Notes under the pieces: model-generated | Told to the model about the DNA's origin: nothing | Database searches by the model: none | What the model saw: the letters and a program-made list of their open reading frames with translations, nothing else | Made by a program: the position numbers and the translations under genes | Assembly (NCBI GenBank): GCA_002843035.1 | Contig: PHEV01000014.1 | Location: 17,702-55,631, forward strand | Length of the DNA stretch: 37,930 bases | Direction: 5' to 3' | Source of the DNA: Actinobacteria bacterium HGW-Actinobacteria-5 | GTDB lineage: Bacteria > Actinomycetota > Actinomycetes > Propionibacteriales > Propionibacteriaceae | Shown: positions 19,830 to 28,240 of the stretch, piece after piece | Layout of the letters: each line of letters begins with the position of its first letter | Position numbering within the stretch: position 1 is the stretch's first letter

Positions 19830-21125
19830 TCATGCTGAGGGTGCCACCTTTGCGAGGGTGCTGATGACTTTGTCCATCCAATCACCATCCCGGGTGTCGT
19901 AGAGGTGCGCCAGCAGTTTCATCGTGAACCGCATCAGCGTGGGCCGCGGTAGACCGTAGCGGGTGCACAGGTGCATCACCTGCGGGTGCTCGATCAGGGA
20001 GACGAACACCTGTCCCAGCCGGAAGTACCCGCCCCACTCCGACTTCAGCCGGGCGGGGTACCCGCGCAGCGCCCGCTCCGCGCTCGGGGTGCCGTAGCCG
20101 CGGAAGTGGGCGTCCGCGATCGCGTCCGCGGCCATCTCGGCCGCCTCCATGGCATACGAGATGCCCTCGCCGTTGAACGGCGAGATCATGCCGCCGGCGT
20201 CGCCGACCAGCAGCAGGCCGCGGGTGTAGGCGGGCTGGCGGTTGAAGCTCATCGGCAGCGCCGCACCGAGGGTGCGCCCGACCTGGTTCTCGGGACGGAA
20301 ACCCCACTCCGGCGGCGTGTTCGCCAGCCAGGCGTGGAACATCTCCCGGTAGTTCAGGCCGGCGGGCTCCGACTTCGAGCCGACCGTGCCGAGGCCGACG
20401 TTCACGGTGCCGTCGCCCATGCCGAAGACCCAGCCGTAGCCGGGCAGCAGGTTCGACTCCCCCGGCTTGCCGTCCCACAGTTCCAGCCAGGACTCCATGT
20501 AGTCGTCGTCGGTCCGGGGGGAGGTGAAGTAGGCCCGAACCGCGACGCCCATCGGACGGTCGGTGCGCCGCTCCAGGCCCATACCCAGCGCCAGCCGCGA
20601 GGAGTTCCCGTCCGCCGCGACCACGACCGGGGCGCGGAAACTGCGGCCGTCCTTGGTGGTGACGCCGACGATCCGGTCCGTGCGCGGGTCGACGACCGGG
20701 GCGGTGACGGTGGTCTCCTCGTACAGGCGGGCGCCTCCGGCAACCGCGCGGTCGGCGAGGATCTTGTCGAACTGCGCCCGGGCCCGCACCAGACCGTAGG
20801 GCGGGAACTCGGCGAGTTCCGGCCAGGCCAGTTCGAAGGGCTCGGTGCGGCCGCCGTAGACCCGAAGGCCCTTGTTACGTACCCAGCCGTGCTCGGGGCT
20901 GGTGTCGATGCCGAGCTTGAGCAGCTGTTTCACCGCACGGGGCGTCAGCCCGTCGCCGCACACCTTCTCGCGGGGGAACCGCGCCTTCTCCAGCAACGCC
21001 ACATCGAGGCCCCGGTCGGCGAGGTGCGCGGCGGCCGCGGACCCGCCCGGCCCGGCGCCGACGACGATCACGTCCGCCTCGATGGCTGAGCCGGTGGCCG
21101 GGACTGCGGGTTCCGGCTCGGGCAT
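19830..21125 (-). CDS. menJ: Geranylgeranyl-reductase-family FAD oxidoreductase, MenJ-like
   Basis: The 431-residue flavoprotein has an N-terminal FAD Rossmann motif (DVIVVGAGPGGSAAAAHLA), the EKVCGDGLTPRAV segment typical of geranylgeranyl reductases, and GDAGGMISPFNGEGISYAMEA for FAD. In mycobacteria, MenJ of this family saturates one isoprene unit of menaquinone. Position directly upstream of nuoA, with a polyprenyl synthase at the other end of the operon, supports the same role here. Chlorophyll- or archaeal-lipid-type activity is unlikely in this context. The start at 21125 has GGAGA 6-7 nt upstream; an ATG 15 codons earlier has no such site. It diverges from menF. The symbol rests on family and context. 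Confidence 0.8.
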   Translation of the reverse strand: MPEPEPAVPATGSAIEADVIVVGAGPGGSAAAAHLADRGLDVALLEKARFPREKVCGDGLTPRAVKQLLKLGIDTSPEHGWVRNKGLRVYGGRTEPFELAWPELAEFPPYGLVRARAQFDKILADRAVAGGARLYEETTVTAPVVDPRTDRIVGVTTKDGRSFRAPVVVAADGNSSRLALGMGLERRTDRPMGVAVRAYFTSPRTDDDYMESWLELWDGKPGESNLLPGYGWVFGMGDGTVNVGLGTVGSKSEPAGLNYREMFHAWLANTPPEWGFRPENQVGRTLGAALPMSFNRQPAYTRGLLLVGDAGGMISPFNGEGISYAMEAAEMAADAIADAHFRGYGTPSAERALRGYPARLKSEWGGYFRLGQVFVSLIEHPQVMHLCTRYGLPRPTLMRFTMKLLAHLYDTRDGDWMDKVISTLAKVAPSA

Positions 21126-21234
21126 GGGCTCTCCTGCGGTGGTGCGTGGGACTCGCGCCAGTCTAGGCAATACGTTGCCGGGGGGCCATTCGGCGCCGCG
21201 GGCGGCGCCTGTGGCCAGCGGCTATCCTGCGTGG
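21126..21234. promoter_or_regulatory. Divergent menJ/menF promoter region with inverted repeat
   Basis: These 109 bp separate the two start codons. An inverted repeat GGCAA-TACG-TTGCC lies at 21166-21179. Next to it on the minus strand, TAGACT (21165-21160) fits the actinobacterial TAnnnT -10 pattern and would give a leader of about 30 nt for menJ. No clear -10 for menF is seen. The repeat could be a shared operator, but arms of 5 bp can arise by chance. Confidence 0.35.
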
Positions 21235-22500
21235 GTGATCCATCACCCGCCCGGCCCGCAGTGGCGCGCGATGACCGTGGCGGTCGACGACCCCGGCGAC
21301 CTGGCCGCCTACCTGCCGCCGGTCAGCGGCCACGCCTGGCTTCGCCGCGGCGACGGGATGATCGGCATCGGCGAGGTGGCCCGCTTCGAGGGCGGCACCG
21401 CCGCCGAGGCCGACGAGTGGTGGCGGGACGTGTGCTCGCGGATCGAACACGAGACCGAGTTGCCCGGCACCTGCGCGACGGGACCGATCGCGTTCGCGTC
21501 CTTCGTCTTCGATCCGGCACACACCGCGCACCGCTCGCTCGTGATCGTGCCCCGGGTGGTGCTCGGCCGACGCAACGGAACCAGCTGGCTGACCTCGATC
21601 TCGGCCCGGTCGGGCCCCGCACCCGCTCCGCCACTGCCCCAGCCTGTCCCGCCCGCGCCGACCGGCGTGCAGGTCGTCTCGGGCAGCCTGGACGCTGAGG
21701 CCTGGCAGGCCATCGTCGAGCAGGCGGTCGAGCGGATCGGGCGGGGCATGCTCGACAAGGTCGTGCTCGCCCGCGGGGTGCGACTCGCTGCGTCCGCGCC
21801 CCTGGAGGTGCGCTCGCTGGTGACCGGGCTCGCCGAGCGCTACCCGAGTTGCTGGACCTACCACGTGGACGGTCTGGTGGGAGCCTCACCGGAGATGCTG
21901 ATCCGGCGCGAGGGTGGACTGGCGACGTCGAGGGTGCTCGCCGGCACCATCCGCCGCAACGGTGGCGAGGAACTGGACCTGAAGCTGGCCCACGCGCTGG
22001 CCCGTTCGGGCAAGAACCTGATCGAGCACGAGCTCGCCGTGGCATCCGTGGCCCGTGCACTGGAGCCGTTCTGCTCGGGCATGAACGTGCCGGACGCGCC
22101 GTACGTGCTGGAGTTGCCGAACGTGCTGCACCTTGCGTCCGACGTCACGGCGGTGGCACACCCGGACGTGAGCGTGCTCCGCCTTGCGGGTGAACTACAC
22201 CCGTCCGCTGCGGTCTGTGGGACGCCGACCCCGGTCGCACGGGAGACCATCGCGGAACTCGAGCACCTGGATCGCGGCCGGTACTCCGGACCCGTGGGCT
22301 GGCTGGACTCCTCCGGCGACGGCGAGTTCGCGATCGCGCTGCGCTGCGGCGTGGTCGACCCGGCCCGTCCCGAACAGATCACCGTCTACGCCGGCTGCGG
22401 GATCGTGGCCGAGTCGGATCCTGCCGAGGAGTTCGCCGAAACCGAGGCGAAGCTGCTGCCGATGCTGGAGGCACTCGGCGCGGACCTCTCCGGGCACTGA
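21235..22500 (+). CDS. menF: Isochorismate synthase (menaquinone pathway)
   Basis: The 421-residue protein belongs to the chorismate-utilising family and converts chorismate to isochorismate, the first committed step to menaquinone or siderophores. Visible motifs are LDKVVLARG (Lys175, the conserved base region), GASPEMLIRR, SRVLAGTIRRNG, HPSAAVCGTP and YAGCGIVAESDP with the Mg-binding EF.ETE acidic end. The start is uncertain: GTG at 21235 is used, but ATG at 21271 is possible; neither has a strong Shine-Dalgarno. The frame continues upstream to 20872, but that part is antisense to menJ. EntC-type siderophore use cannot be excluded from sequence alone; nearby menJ, nuo and menG favour menaquinone. 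Confidence 0.88.
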   Translation: MIHHPPGPQWRAMTVAVDDPGDLAAYLPPVSGHAWLRRGDGMIGIGEVARFEGGTAAEADEWWRDVCSRIEHETELPGTCATGPIAFASFVFDPAHTAHRSLVIVPRVVLGRRNGTSWLTSISARSGPAPAPPLPQPVPPAPTGVQVVSGSLDAEAWQAIVEQAVERIGRGMLDKVVLARGVRLAASAPLEVRSLVTGLAERYPSCWTYHVDGLVGASPEMLIRREGGLATSRVLAGTIRRNGGEELDLKLAHALARSGKNLIEHELAVASVARALEPFCSGMNVPDAPYVLELPNVLHLASDVTAVAHPDVSVLRLAGELHPSAAVCGTPTPVARETIAELEHLDRGRYSGPVGWLDSSGDGEFAIALRCGVVDPARPEQITVYAGCGIVAESDPAEEFAETEAKLLPMLEALGADLSGH

Positions 22501-22670
22501 CCACCACGACGGCCGGACGGGGAGGCCAGCGGCATCCCTGTGCTCTACCTGCACGGGGCCCGGGCGGTGGCCTCGGCACCGGCGGGTATCGACGGAAGTT
22601 CCACCCAGACCGGTTCCGGCTCGTCGGGTTCGACCACATCTGGCTCGGCCGGCCCGCACCGCACACCAAC
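22501..22670 (+). pseudogene. Decayed fragment of a proline-iminopeptidase-like alpha/beta hydrolase
   Basis: Immediately after menF, frame 1 reads PDGEASGIPVLYLHG. After loss of one G in a G-run near 22555-22558, the next frame reads GPGGGLGTGGYRRKF and then HPDRFRLVGFD, ending GRPAPHTN. Joined, this matches the proline iminopeptidase N-terminal pattern PVLYLHGGPGxG...GYRRxFDPDRFRxVGFDQRGCGRSxPHTN. The QRGC part is replaced by HIWL, and no catalytic GxSxG serine, Asp or His follows. Only about 60 of the family's 300-plus residues remain, with no start codon. A single sequencing error would not restore the gene. The remaining DNA up to 22775 shows nothing recognisable. Confidence 0.6.
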
Positions 22671-22775
22671 CCGCGCTGGGCCGACGCGTTGAGCCGGATG
22701 GCCGACAGGCTGGTCAGCCGCGCTGAGCTGCCGCGCCCATCGGACCCGCCACTGACCCGGAGCGGTGCGACGCGG

Positions 22776-23765
22776 TCAGTTGGTCCCGCTGGCCGGGGCT
22801 TCAGCCGGGCGGTCGACCTGACTGGTACTCGACCTGCGGGTGGGCGCCCGGAAGCGCCACACCACGACGGCGAGCACGGAGAGGCTGAGCGCCATCAGCA
22901 GCCCCATCGGGAGCGCGATGAACAGGCCTCCGCCGATGATCAGGAGCGTGAACAGCCCGATCACCCCGTTGTAGGCACCGTGCAGGATGGACGGCGCGAG
23001 CACCGAGCCGGTGCGCTCCCGCACGGCTGTGAGCAGGAAGGACAGCGGCACGGTCCAGGCGATCATCGCCGGGATCCCCCAGCCCCACTCGGTGCCGTAG
23101 TTGTGACCGAGCACGATGATCGGCGCGTGCCAGAACCCCCACAGCACGCCGGTGAGCGCAGTGGCCCTGCCGAGCCCGAGCGGACGCAGCAGGTCGGCCA
23201 GCACCCCACGCCAGCCGTACTCCTCGCCGAAGGCGAACAGTCCGTTCACGGTGAGCCCGGCGAAGACGCCCTGCACGATCCCGGTCGCGGCGACGACGAG
23301 GGGTGGCGGCAGCACCTCGATCGCGGACACGCCGGGTACGACCTCAAGCATCCGGGTGCGCAGCTCCTCGGCGTTGGCCACCAGGTGACCGGCTCCGGGG
23401 ACACCGAGGACACCGGCGAGCCAGGCGGTTCCGAACCCGAGGGCGAGGATGGCAAGGATCACCACGACGGCGGCCAGCGCGTTGCGGCCATAGGTCCTCC
23501 AGAAGCTGCGCCGCAGCGCCCCCCACTCCCGGGCGAGCAGCGGACGCCGGCCCGCGACCCGCTCGGTGACCAGTCCTGCGACCAGCGGTAGCGGCATGTA
23601 GAGCACCGCGGTGACCACGATCCCGACAACGCCGATCGCATCCCCGAGTGCCAGCCGCAATCCCCACAGCAACAGGGCCACGAGTACGGCCCCGCCGAAG
23701 GCGATGCCGTAGTAGGTGCCGACGAGGCGCCACTCGACCCGTTGTGGACGAGCCAACTCAGTCAT
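22776..23765 (-). CDS. CPBP-family intramembrane metalloprotease (copy 1)
   Basis: The 329-residue multi-helix membrane protein has the CPBP/Abi (Rce1-like) active-site motifs: Glu181-Glu182 in FGEEYGWRG, the His in GFWHAP, and a third motif HGAYNG. About eight hydrophobic segments are visible. Family members are membrane proteases, some in CAAX processing or bacteriocin immunity; the substrate is not predictable. The ATG at 23765 has GGAGA about 6 nt upstream and overlaps the upstream HAAS-like gene by 8 nt. An upstream extension of 53 codons is Arg-rich and lies within that gene, so it is rejected. It is a paralogue of the CPBP gene at 28237-29208. Confidence 0.9.
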   Translation of the reverse strand: MTELARPQRVEWRLVGTYYGIAFGGAVLVALLLWGLRLALGDAIGVVGIVVTAVLYMPLPLVAGLVTERVAGRRPLLAREWGALRRSFWRTYGRNALAAVVVILAILALGFGTAWLAGVLGVPGAGHLVANAEELRTRMLEVVPGVSAIEVLPPPLVVAATGIVQGVFAGLTVNGLFAFGEEYGWRGVLADLLRPLGLGRATALTGVLWGFWHAPIIVLGHNYGTEWGWGIPAMIAWTVPLSFLLTAVRERTGSVLAPSILHGAYNGVIGLFTLLIIGGGLFIALPMGLLMALSLSVLAVVVWRFRAPTRRSSTSQVDRPAEAPASGTN

Positions 23766-24630
23766 GAGCTTTCTCCAGGTCCCGCCGGATCTCCTCCGCC
23801 CGGCCCGCACGGGCGAGCCAGACCAGTACCGCCCCGACCGCGAGCGGACCACTCGCGGCCATCGCCGGGCCGAGCCACGCTCGCCGGCCATCGCCAAGGC
23901 TGCGGGCCACGGTCGTGGTGGCACTGATCGACGCGAACAGCGTCGCGCCCGCGATCAGTCCGGCACGTTCCGACCCGGGCCGCCCCGACCGGGCAGCCCA
24001 CGCGGCCACGGCCGCCGGCACCACGGTGCCGGCCACATCAGCGGCAGCGGCCCTTCGCTTCGGCGTCCAGCGATCGGGCGCGCCCGCGGCATTCCAGTGC
24101 GCCGGAAGTCGATCAGGCAGGTTCCGCCCCCGCACGGCATAGTGCAGGACGGCGGCAGCGGCCAGGGCTGCGGGCACGGCGGCCGCCGTCGCGAACGCCC
24201 GGGCGGGGGTGGACGCGAAGGGCTCCGTCTCGGCGTCCGGTTCGATCACCCCGAGCCGCACCGCGACCGCGCCGAAGTTCAGGTCCCACCCCAGACCGAC
24301 TGCCCGGGGCACCAGCACTCGCTCGTCCGCCGGGTTCCACCAGGTCGCGGCGATCCGCCCCGGGACGTCGTGCACGCCGAGACCGGCCAGCAGTTGCCGC
24401 AGCCACCGCCGCGCAGTGGACGGACCGCCGGCGATCGGACCCGCGGCGTCCGCCACCCGCTCCACGTCCGCAACGGCGGCGCCCGCATCGAGCCGCTCGC
24501 ACAGGTGCGCAATCAGGTCGTCGCGGACGTCGGCCCGCAGGGTGGGCGGGGCGGCGGCCGTCGCGCGGTCGAGCCAGGCCTCGGCCCAGGCACGGGCCTC
24601 GGGCGTGAGTTCGTCGAGGGTGCGGATCAT
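23758..24630 (-). CDS. Membrane protein with N-terminal HAAS-like and central DUF1648-like domains
   Basis: The 290-residue protein begins with a soluble helical domain of about 75 residues (LRADVRDDLIAHLCERLDAG...VERVADAAGP). It resembles the HAAS-type domain often found beside PadR regulators. Four hydrophobic segments follow from about residue 135. Between the first two lies LPDRLPAHWNAAGAPDRWTPKR, which matches the DUF1648 pattern (LPxRxPxHWxxxGxPDRW). The function is unknown; such proteins are thought to sense or transmit envelope signals. The ATG overlaps the padR TGA (ATGA), and its end overlaps the CPBP gene by 8 nt, so the three genes form one operon. Domain names are from memory and need a profile search. 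Confidence 0.7.
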   Translation of the reverse strand: MIRTLDELTPEARAWAEAWLDRATAAAPPTLRADVRDDLIAHLCERLDAGAAVADVERVADAAGPIAGGPSTARRWLRQLLAGLGVHDVPGRIAATWWNPADERVLVPRAVGLGWDLNFGAVAVRLGVIEPDAETEPFASTPARAFATAAAVPAALAAAAVLHYAVRGRNLPDRLPAHWNAAGAPDRWTPKRRAAAADVAGTVVPAAVAAWAARSGRPGSERAGLIAGATLFASISATTTVARSLGDGRRAWLGPAMAASGPLAVGAVLVWLARAGRAEEIRRDLEKAHD

Positions 24631-24968
24631 CGGAGGTCTCCCAGGAGGTCGTTCAGGGCGGACGACACGTCGCCGAAGGCCGCGGCCATCGCTGCCAGCT
24701 GCCGCCGCCCGGAGGCGGTCAGCGCGTAGTACTTGCGGGGCGGCCCGACGGGTGACTCCTGCCAGGTCGTCTTCACCAGGCCGGCTCGCGCCAGCCGGGC
24801 AAGGAGCGGGTACACCGTGCCCGCTGTGATCGCGAGCGCCGGCCGCGCGGCCAGTTCGTCCACGATCTGCGAGCCGTACCGCGCCTCGTGGGCGACCAGT
24901 GCGAGCACGGCCAGTTCGAGCACTCCCTTGCGTAGCTGGGAGGCCCACACGTCTCTCTCCGTCGGCAT
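24627..24968 (-). CDS. PadR-family transcriptional regulator
   Basis: The 113-residue winged-helix protein has the typical PadR layout: LRKGVLELAVLALVAHEARYGSQIVDEL (split here into helix 1-2), then AGTVYPLLARLARAGLV (recognition helix), PPRKYYALTASGRRQL (wing) and a short C-terminal dimerisation helix. PadR proteins usually repress their own operon and release DNA on binding a small molecule. It is first in the padR/HAAS/CPBP operon. A palindrome lies 24 nt upstream. The Shine-Dalgarno is weak (GAAG directly before the ATG), so a very short leader is possible. Confidence 0.93.
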   Translation of the reverse strand: MPTERDVWASQLRKGVLELAVLALVAHEARYGSQIVDELAARPALAITAGTVYPLLARLARAGLVKTTWQESPVGPPRKYYALTASGRRQLAAMAAAFGDVSSALNDLLGDLR

Positions 24969-24991
24969 GCTTCAAGGGTATTACCAGCTAC

Positions 24992-25004
24992 CTTGTTACA
25001 CAAG
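24992..25004. promoter_or_regulatory. Candidate PadR operator upstream of padR
   Basis: The palindrome CTTGT-TAC-ACAAG sits 24 nt upstream of the padR ATG in an AT-richer stretch. Its flanks extend it on the minus strand to TACTTGT and ACAAGGTA half-sites. Its position overlaps where the padR promoter should lie. PadR repressors commonly bind such short dyads at their own promoters; specific recognition here is inferred. Confidence 0.55.
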
Positions 25005-25045
25005 TAACCGCTCGAAAGTCACGACGCTCCGGGCGGCCGTCGCTA

Positions 25046-28000
25046 CTACGGCTCGAGCAGCCCGCGGATGTCGTCGGCGGAGAGCGGCGCGGCGAGATCG
25101 CCGGACTCCCCCACCACCTTGGCGAACAGGTCGCGCTTGCGTTCCTGCAGCGCGACGACCTTCTCCTCGATGGTGTCCTCGCTGACCAGGCGGTAGACCA
25201 TCACGTGCTTGTCCTGCCCGATCCGGTGCGTCCGGTCGATCGCCTGCAGCTCGGCCGCCGGATTCCACCACGGGTCGAGGATGAACACGTAGTCGGCCTC
25301 GGTGAGCGTGAGCCCGAAGCCACCCGCCTTGAGGCTGATCAGGAACACCGGGTCGGTGCCGGAGCGGAACCGCTCGATCCGGGCCGCGCGGTCCCGCGTC
25401 CTTCCATCCAGGTAGACCGCGCCGATGCCCTCCTCCGCCAGCCGGTCACGCACCATGCCCAGGTACGTCGTGAACTGGCTGAACACCAGCGCCCGGTGCC
25501 CCTCGGACGCCAGCTCGGTGACCAGCTCCACCAGGGCGTCGATCTTGGCCGAGGCGACCGGCTGGTCGGGCAGGACGAGCGCGGGCGAGAGGGCGAGCTG
25601 CCGCAGCAGCGTGAGCGAGGCGAGGATGGTGATCCGGTTGCGCCGCAGGTCGTCCACCAGCCCGAGCACCCGCTTGCGCTCGGCCGCGAGCTGCTTGTCG
25701 TAGAGCCGCCGGTGCCCCGGCGCGAGCGGCACCGACAGCACCTGCTCCTGCTTGGGCGGCAGCTCGGCGGCGACGCTCTCCTTCGTGCGCCGCAGCATCA
25801 GCGGACGCACCCTGCGGTGCAGCCGGCCCAGCGCCTGCGGATCGCTGCCCGACTCGATCGGACGCCGGTAGAACTCGGCGAACGCCGCCGGATCGGCGAA
25901 CAGCCCCGGCGCGACGATCGACAGCAACGACCACAGGTCCATCAGGTTGTTCTCCAGCGGCGTGCCCGTGATCGCGAACTTCGCGCCCGCCCGCAGCTTG
26001 CGCACGGCGAGGTAGGCCCGCGAGTGCCGGTTCTTCACGAACTGCGCCTCGTCGAGGAACACCGCCGTCCACGGCAGCGCGGTGTACTCGGCCTCGTCCA
26101 GCCGAAGCAGGGTGTAGGACGTGACGACCAGGTCGGCGTCGGAGGCCAGCCCGGCCAGCGGCTGCGTCCGCTTCCTCGAGGTCTGCTCGACCACCCGCAC
26201 CCGCAGCCCGGGCGCGAACCGGGCCGCCTCGGTGGCCCAGGTACCCAGCACCGAGGTCGGCGCCACGACGAGCAGCGGGCGCTCCAGCCGTCCCTCCTCG
26301 GCCAGCGCGGAGGCCAGCGCGAGCGCCTGGAGGGTCTTGCCGAGCCCCATGTCGTCGGCGAGGATCCCGCCGAGCCGTGCGCCATGGAGGAAGTGCAGCC
26401 AGCGGAAGCCGAGTTCCTGGTAGGGACGCAGGCTCGCCCTCAGCCCGGCCGGCAGCGCCACCCGGGGCAGTTCGTCGGTGTGCAGCAGCGCCGTCACGGC
26501 CGAGGACCACGCCCGGGACTGCTCGGCCACCACGCCCAGGCTGACCAGTTCCTCCCAGAGCCCGGCGTGCTCTGCACGCAGGCGCAGCCCCTCTGCATCC
26601 TTCGCCTGGAGCTGACCGGCTTCCTCGATCAGCGCCCGCAACTGCTCGAGCTCGGGCCGCTCCAGGCTGAACCACACCCCCGATGGAAGGATCAGGTGGG
26701 TCTGCCCGGTCGCGAGCGCGGTGAACAGTTCGCGGTACTCGACCGGCTCGTCCTCGATCGTGATCGTGACCGCGAGGTTGAACCAGTCCGCGCCCTCGGC
26801 CGGGTCGGTGACCGCGAGGCTGACCTGCGGCGCCTGCTCAACCAGCCGGTAGGGCTGCGGACGTCCGGTGGTCTCGACCAGCACGCCTGCCGCGGTGAGC
26901 CGGTCCACCCAGTTGGTGACGAAGTCGGCCGTGGCCGGCCCGGTCAGGGTGGCCCTCGCGAGCGGATGAGCGCCCGCGCGGTCGGCGCGGACCGGCCACG
27001 GCCCCGCCGGCAGGCCGTCGAGCAGCGTCCGCTCTGCGTCGCCGTCGCGGTAGGCGGGACGGGAGCCGGCGGGAGACAGCTCCACATCGAGGGCCCGCTC
27101 ACCCACCCGGTAGCGGAACAGCCATTCGAGATCGGTGCGGTGCTCCGGCCCGTACCGCACCTTGACCAGGACCTGCGGCGGGGACGTCTCGGGCAGGTCG
27201 ACGCCGGCCTCCACGATCAGGTCGACCAGCCGCCGCAGCGCCGGGGCGAACTCGGCTGCGAACGCGGGCACGTCGGCGGCCGGCACCCGCAACCGCGGGT
27301 GCTGCACCAGCAGCGCCTGCTGGGCCTGGCTGAGCGATTCGGCGAATGGCACCAGCAGCAACTCGCCGGGCTCGTCGACGACCAGGCCGTGCGGCGGCGA
27401 ACCGAGCAGGTCGGCGTAGACCACGGGCCACTCGCGATCGCCGGAGGCGACGCAGGTGCGCAGCACAAGTCCGCCACCATCGGGCCCCAGCCGGGCTGCC
27501 ACCCGGGCCGGGTCCGCAGCCACCCGCACCGGCGGCGTGCCCTGGCCCGGCACCAGGTCGACCCCGGCCTCGCCCGCCGCGCGCAGCCAGGCCCAGGCGG
27601 ACGGCCCGAGCTCCCCCAGTTCGAGCAGGTCGGCCCGCTGGGCGTAGAAGGAGTAGCCGGACCGCGAGTCGCGGCCGCGGGCGAGCCCCGCGAGCACCAC
27701 CCGGTGCTCCTCGACGTAGTCACCACTCCACGGCTGTAGTACAGAGTCCCACGTGATGCCCGTGCGCACCCAGCGTCCGGACTTCCCCCAGACCAGCGGA
27801 CGCAGCTGGATCGACCCGCGGGCCGCGCGGGTCACCTGGACGGCCAGCGGCTGGCCACGGGGCGCCGTCCGCGTCTCGGCGGTGATCTGCTCGAGCGCCC
27901 GCTGCCACTCGGGTACGAGTGCCCGCAGGCTCACCGTCCGCATGTGCCACAGCAGCGCGGCCCCGTGCTTGCAGTTGAACCCGACCGGGCACGAGCAGGA

Positions 28001-28240
28001 CGTGCTGACCGCCCCGGTGTCCGCGTGGTACCGGGCAACGGTCTGGTAGGTGCGATACGAGGACCCGCGCACCTGTGCCTGGACCAGGCTGCCACCGGTT
28101 CCCGACCCGGTGACGATGCGCCCCACACGGCCCTGCCGGACGTACTCCTGGCCGCGGGCGAGCGTCACCTCGCCGAACTGCTCGACCAGCCGGCGCTCAC
28201 CCAGCTCGTGCACCCAACTCGGGTACGTCGACCCGCTCAT
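25046..28240 (-). CDS. SWIM zinc-finger SNF2-family helicase/ATPase
   Basis: The 1064-residue protein begins with a SWIM zinc finger (Cys82, Cys84, Cys90, His92 in CSCPVGFNCKH). A long middle region resembles bacterial SNF2-associated domains. The SNF2 ATPase core has Walker A ADDMGLGKT (Lys about 635), DEAQ (730-733), ITGTPLENN and LRRTKESV. The C-terminal helicase domain has ISLKAGGFGLTLT, DPWWNPA and DRTHRIGQ (about 1000). All ATPase motifs are intact. SNF2 proteins translocate on double-stranded DNA; the role of stand-alone bacterial SWIM-SNF2 proteins is not established. The ATG overlaps the upstream CPBP TGA (ATGA), which excludes the longer upstream frame. No methylase, nuclease or other defence gene is adjacent. 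Confidence 0.93.
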   Translation of the reverse strand: MSGSTYPSWVHELGERRLVEQFGEVTLARGQEYVRQGRVGRIVTGSGTGGSLVQAQVRGSSYRTYQTVARYHADTGAVSTSCSCPVGFNCKHGAALLWHMRTVSLRALVPEWQRALEQITAETRTAPRGQPLAVQVTRAARGSIQLRPLVWGKSGRWVRTGITWDSVLQPWSGDYVEEHRVVLAGLARGRDSRSGYSFYAQRADLLELGELGPSAWAWLRAAGEAGVDLVPGQGTPPVRVAADPARVAARLGPDGGGLVLRTCVASGDREWPVVYADLLGSPPHGLVVDEPGELLLVPFAESLSQAQQALLVQHPRLRVPAADVPAFAAEFAPALRRLVDLIVEAGVDLPETSPPQVLVKVRYGPEHRTDLEWLFRYRVGERALDVELSPAGSRPAYRDGDAERTLLDGLPAGPWPVRADRAGAHPLARATLTGPATADFVTNWVDRLTAAGVLVETTGRPQPYRLVEQAPQVSLAVTDPAEGADWFNLAVTITIEDEPVEYRELFTALATGQTHLILPSGVWFSLERPELEQLRALIEEAGQLQAKDAEGLRLRAEHAGLWEELVSLGVVAEQSRAWSSAVTALLHTDELPRVALPAGLRASLRPYQELGFRWLHFLHGARLGGILADDMGLGKTLQALALASALAEEGRLERPLLVVAPTSVLGTWATEAARFAPGLRVRVVEQTSRKRTQPLAGLASDADLVVTSYTLLRLDEAEYTALPWTAVFLDEAQFVKNRHSRAYLAVRKLRAGAKFAITGTPLENNLMDLWSLLSIVAPGLFADPAAFAEFYRRPIESGSDPQALGRLHRRVRPLMLRRTKESVAAELPPKQEQVLSVPLAPGHRRLYDKQLAAERKRVLGLVDDLRRNRITILASLTLLRQLALSPALVLPDQPVASAKIDALVELVTELASEGHRALVFSQFTTYLGMVRDRLAEEGIGAVYLDGRTRDRAARIERFRSGTDPVFLISLKAGGFGLTLTEADYVFILDPWWNPAAELQAIDRTHRIGQDKHVMVYRLVSEDTIEEKVVALQERKRDLFAKVVGESGDLAAPLSADDIRGLLEP

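Noticed and set aside
22184-22726. Plus-strand frame across the menF end and the gap
   Set aside because: Its first part lies inside menF in another frame, and its product is Arg/Pro-rich. Only the remnant at 22501-22670 has family similarity, in two other frames.
24899-27739. Very long plus-strand open frame (946 codons) opposite padR and SNF2
   Set aside because: It is antisense to a gene with intact motifs; its translation is low-complexity Arg/Gly/His/Gln-rich, as expected for the opposite strand of high-GC coding DNA.
25046-28240. SNF2 helicase as part of DISARM or a restriction system
   Set aside because: No methyltransferase, PLD nuclease, DUF1998 or restriction subunit nearby; stand-alone SWIM-SNF2 proteins are common in actinobacteria.
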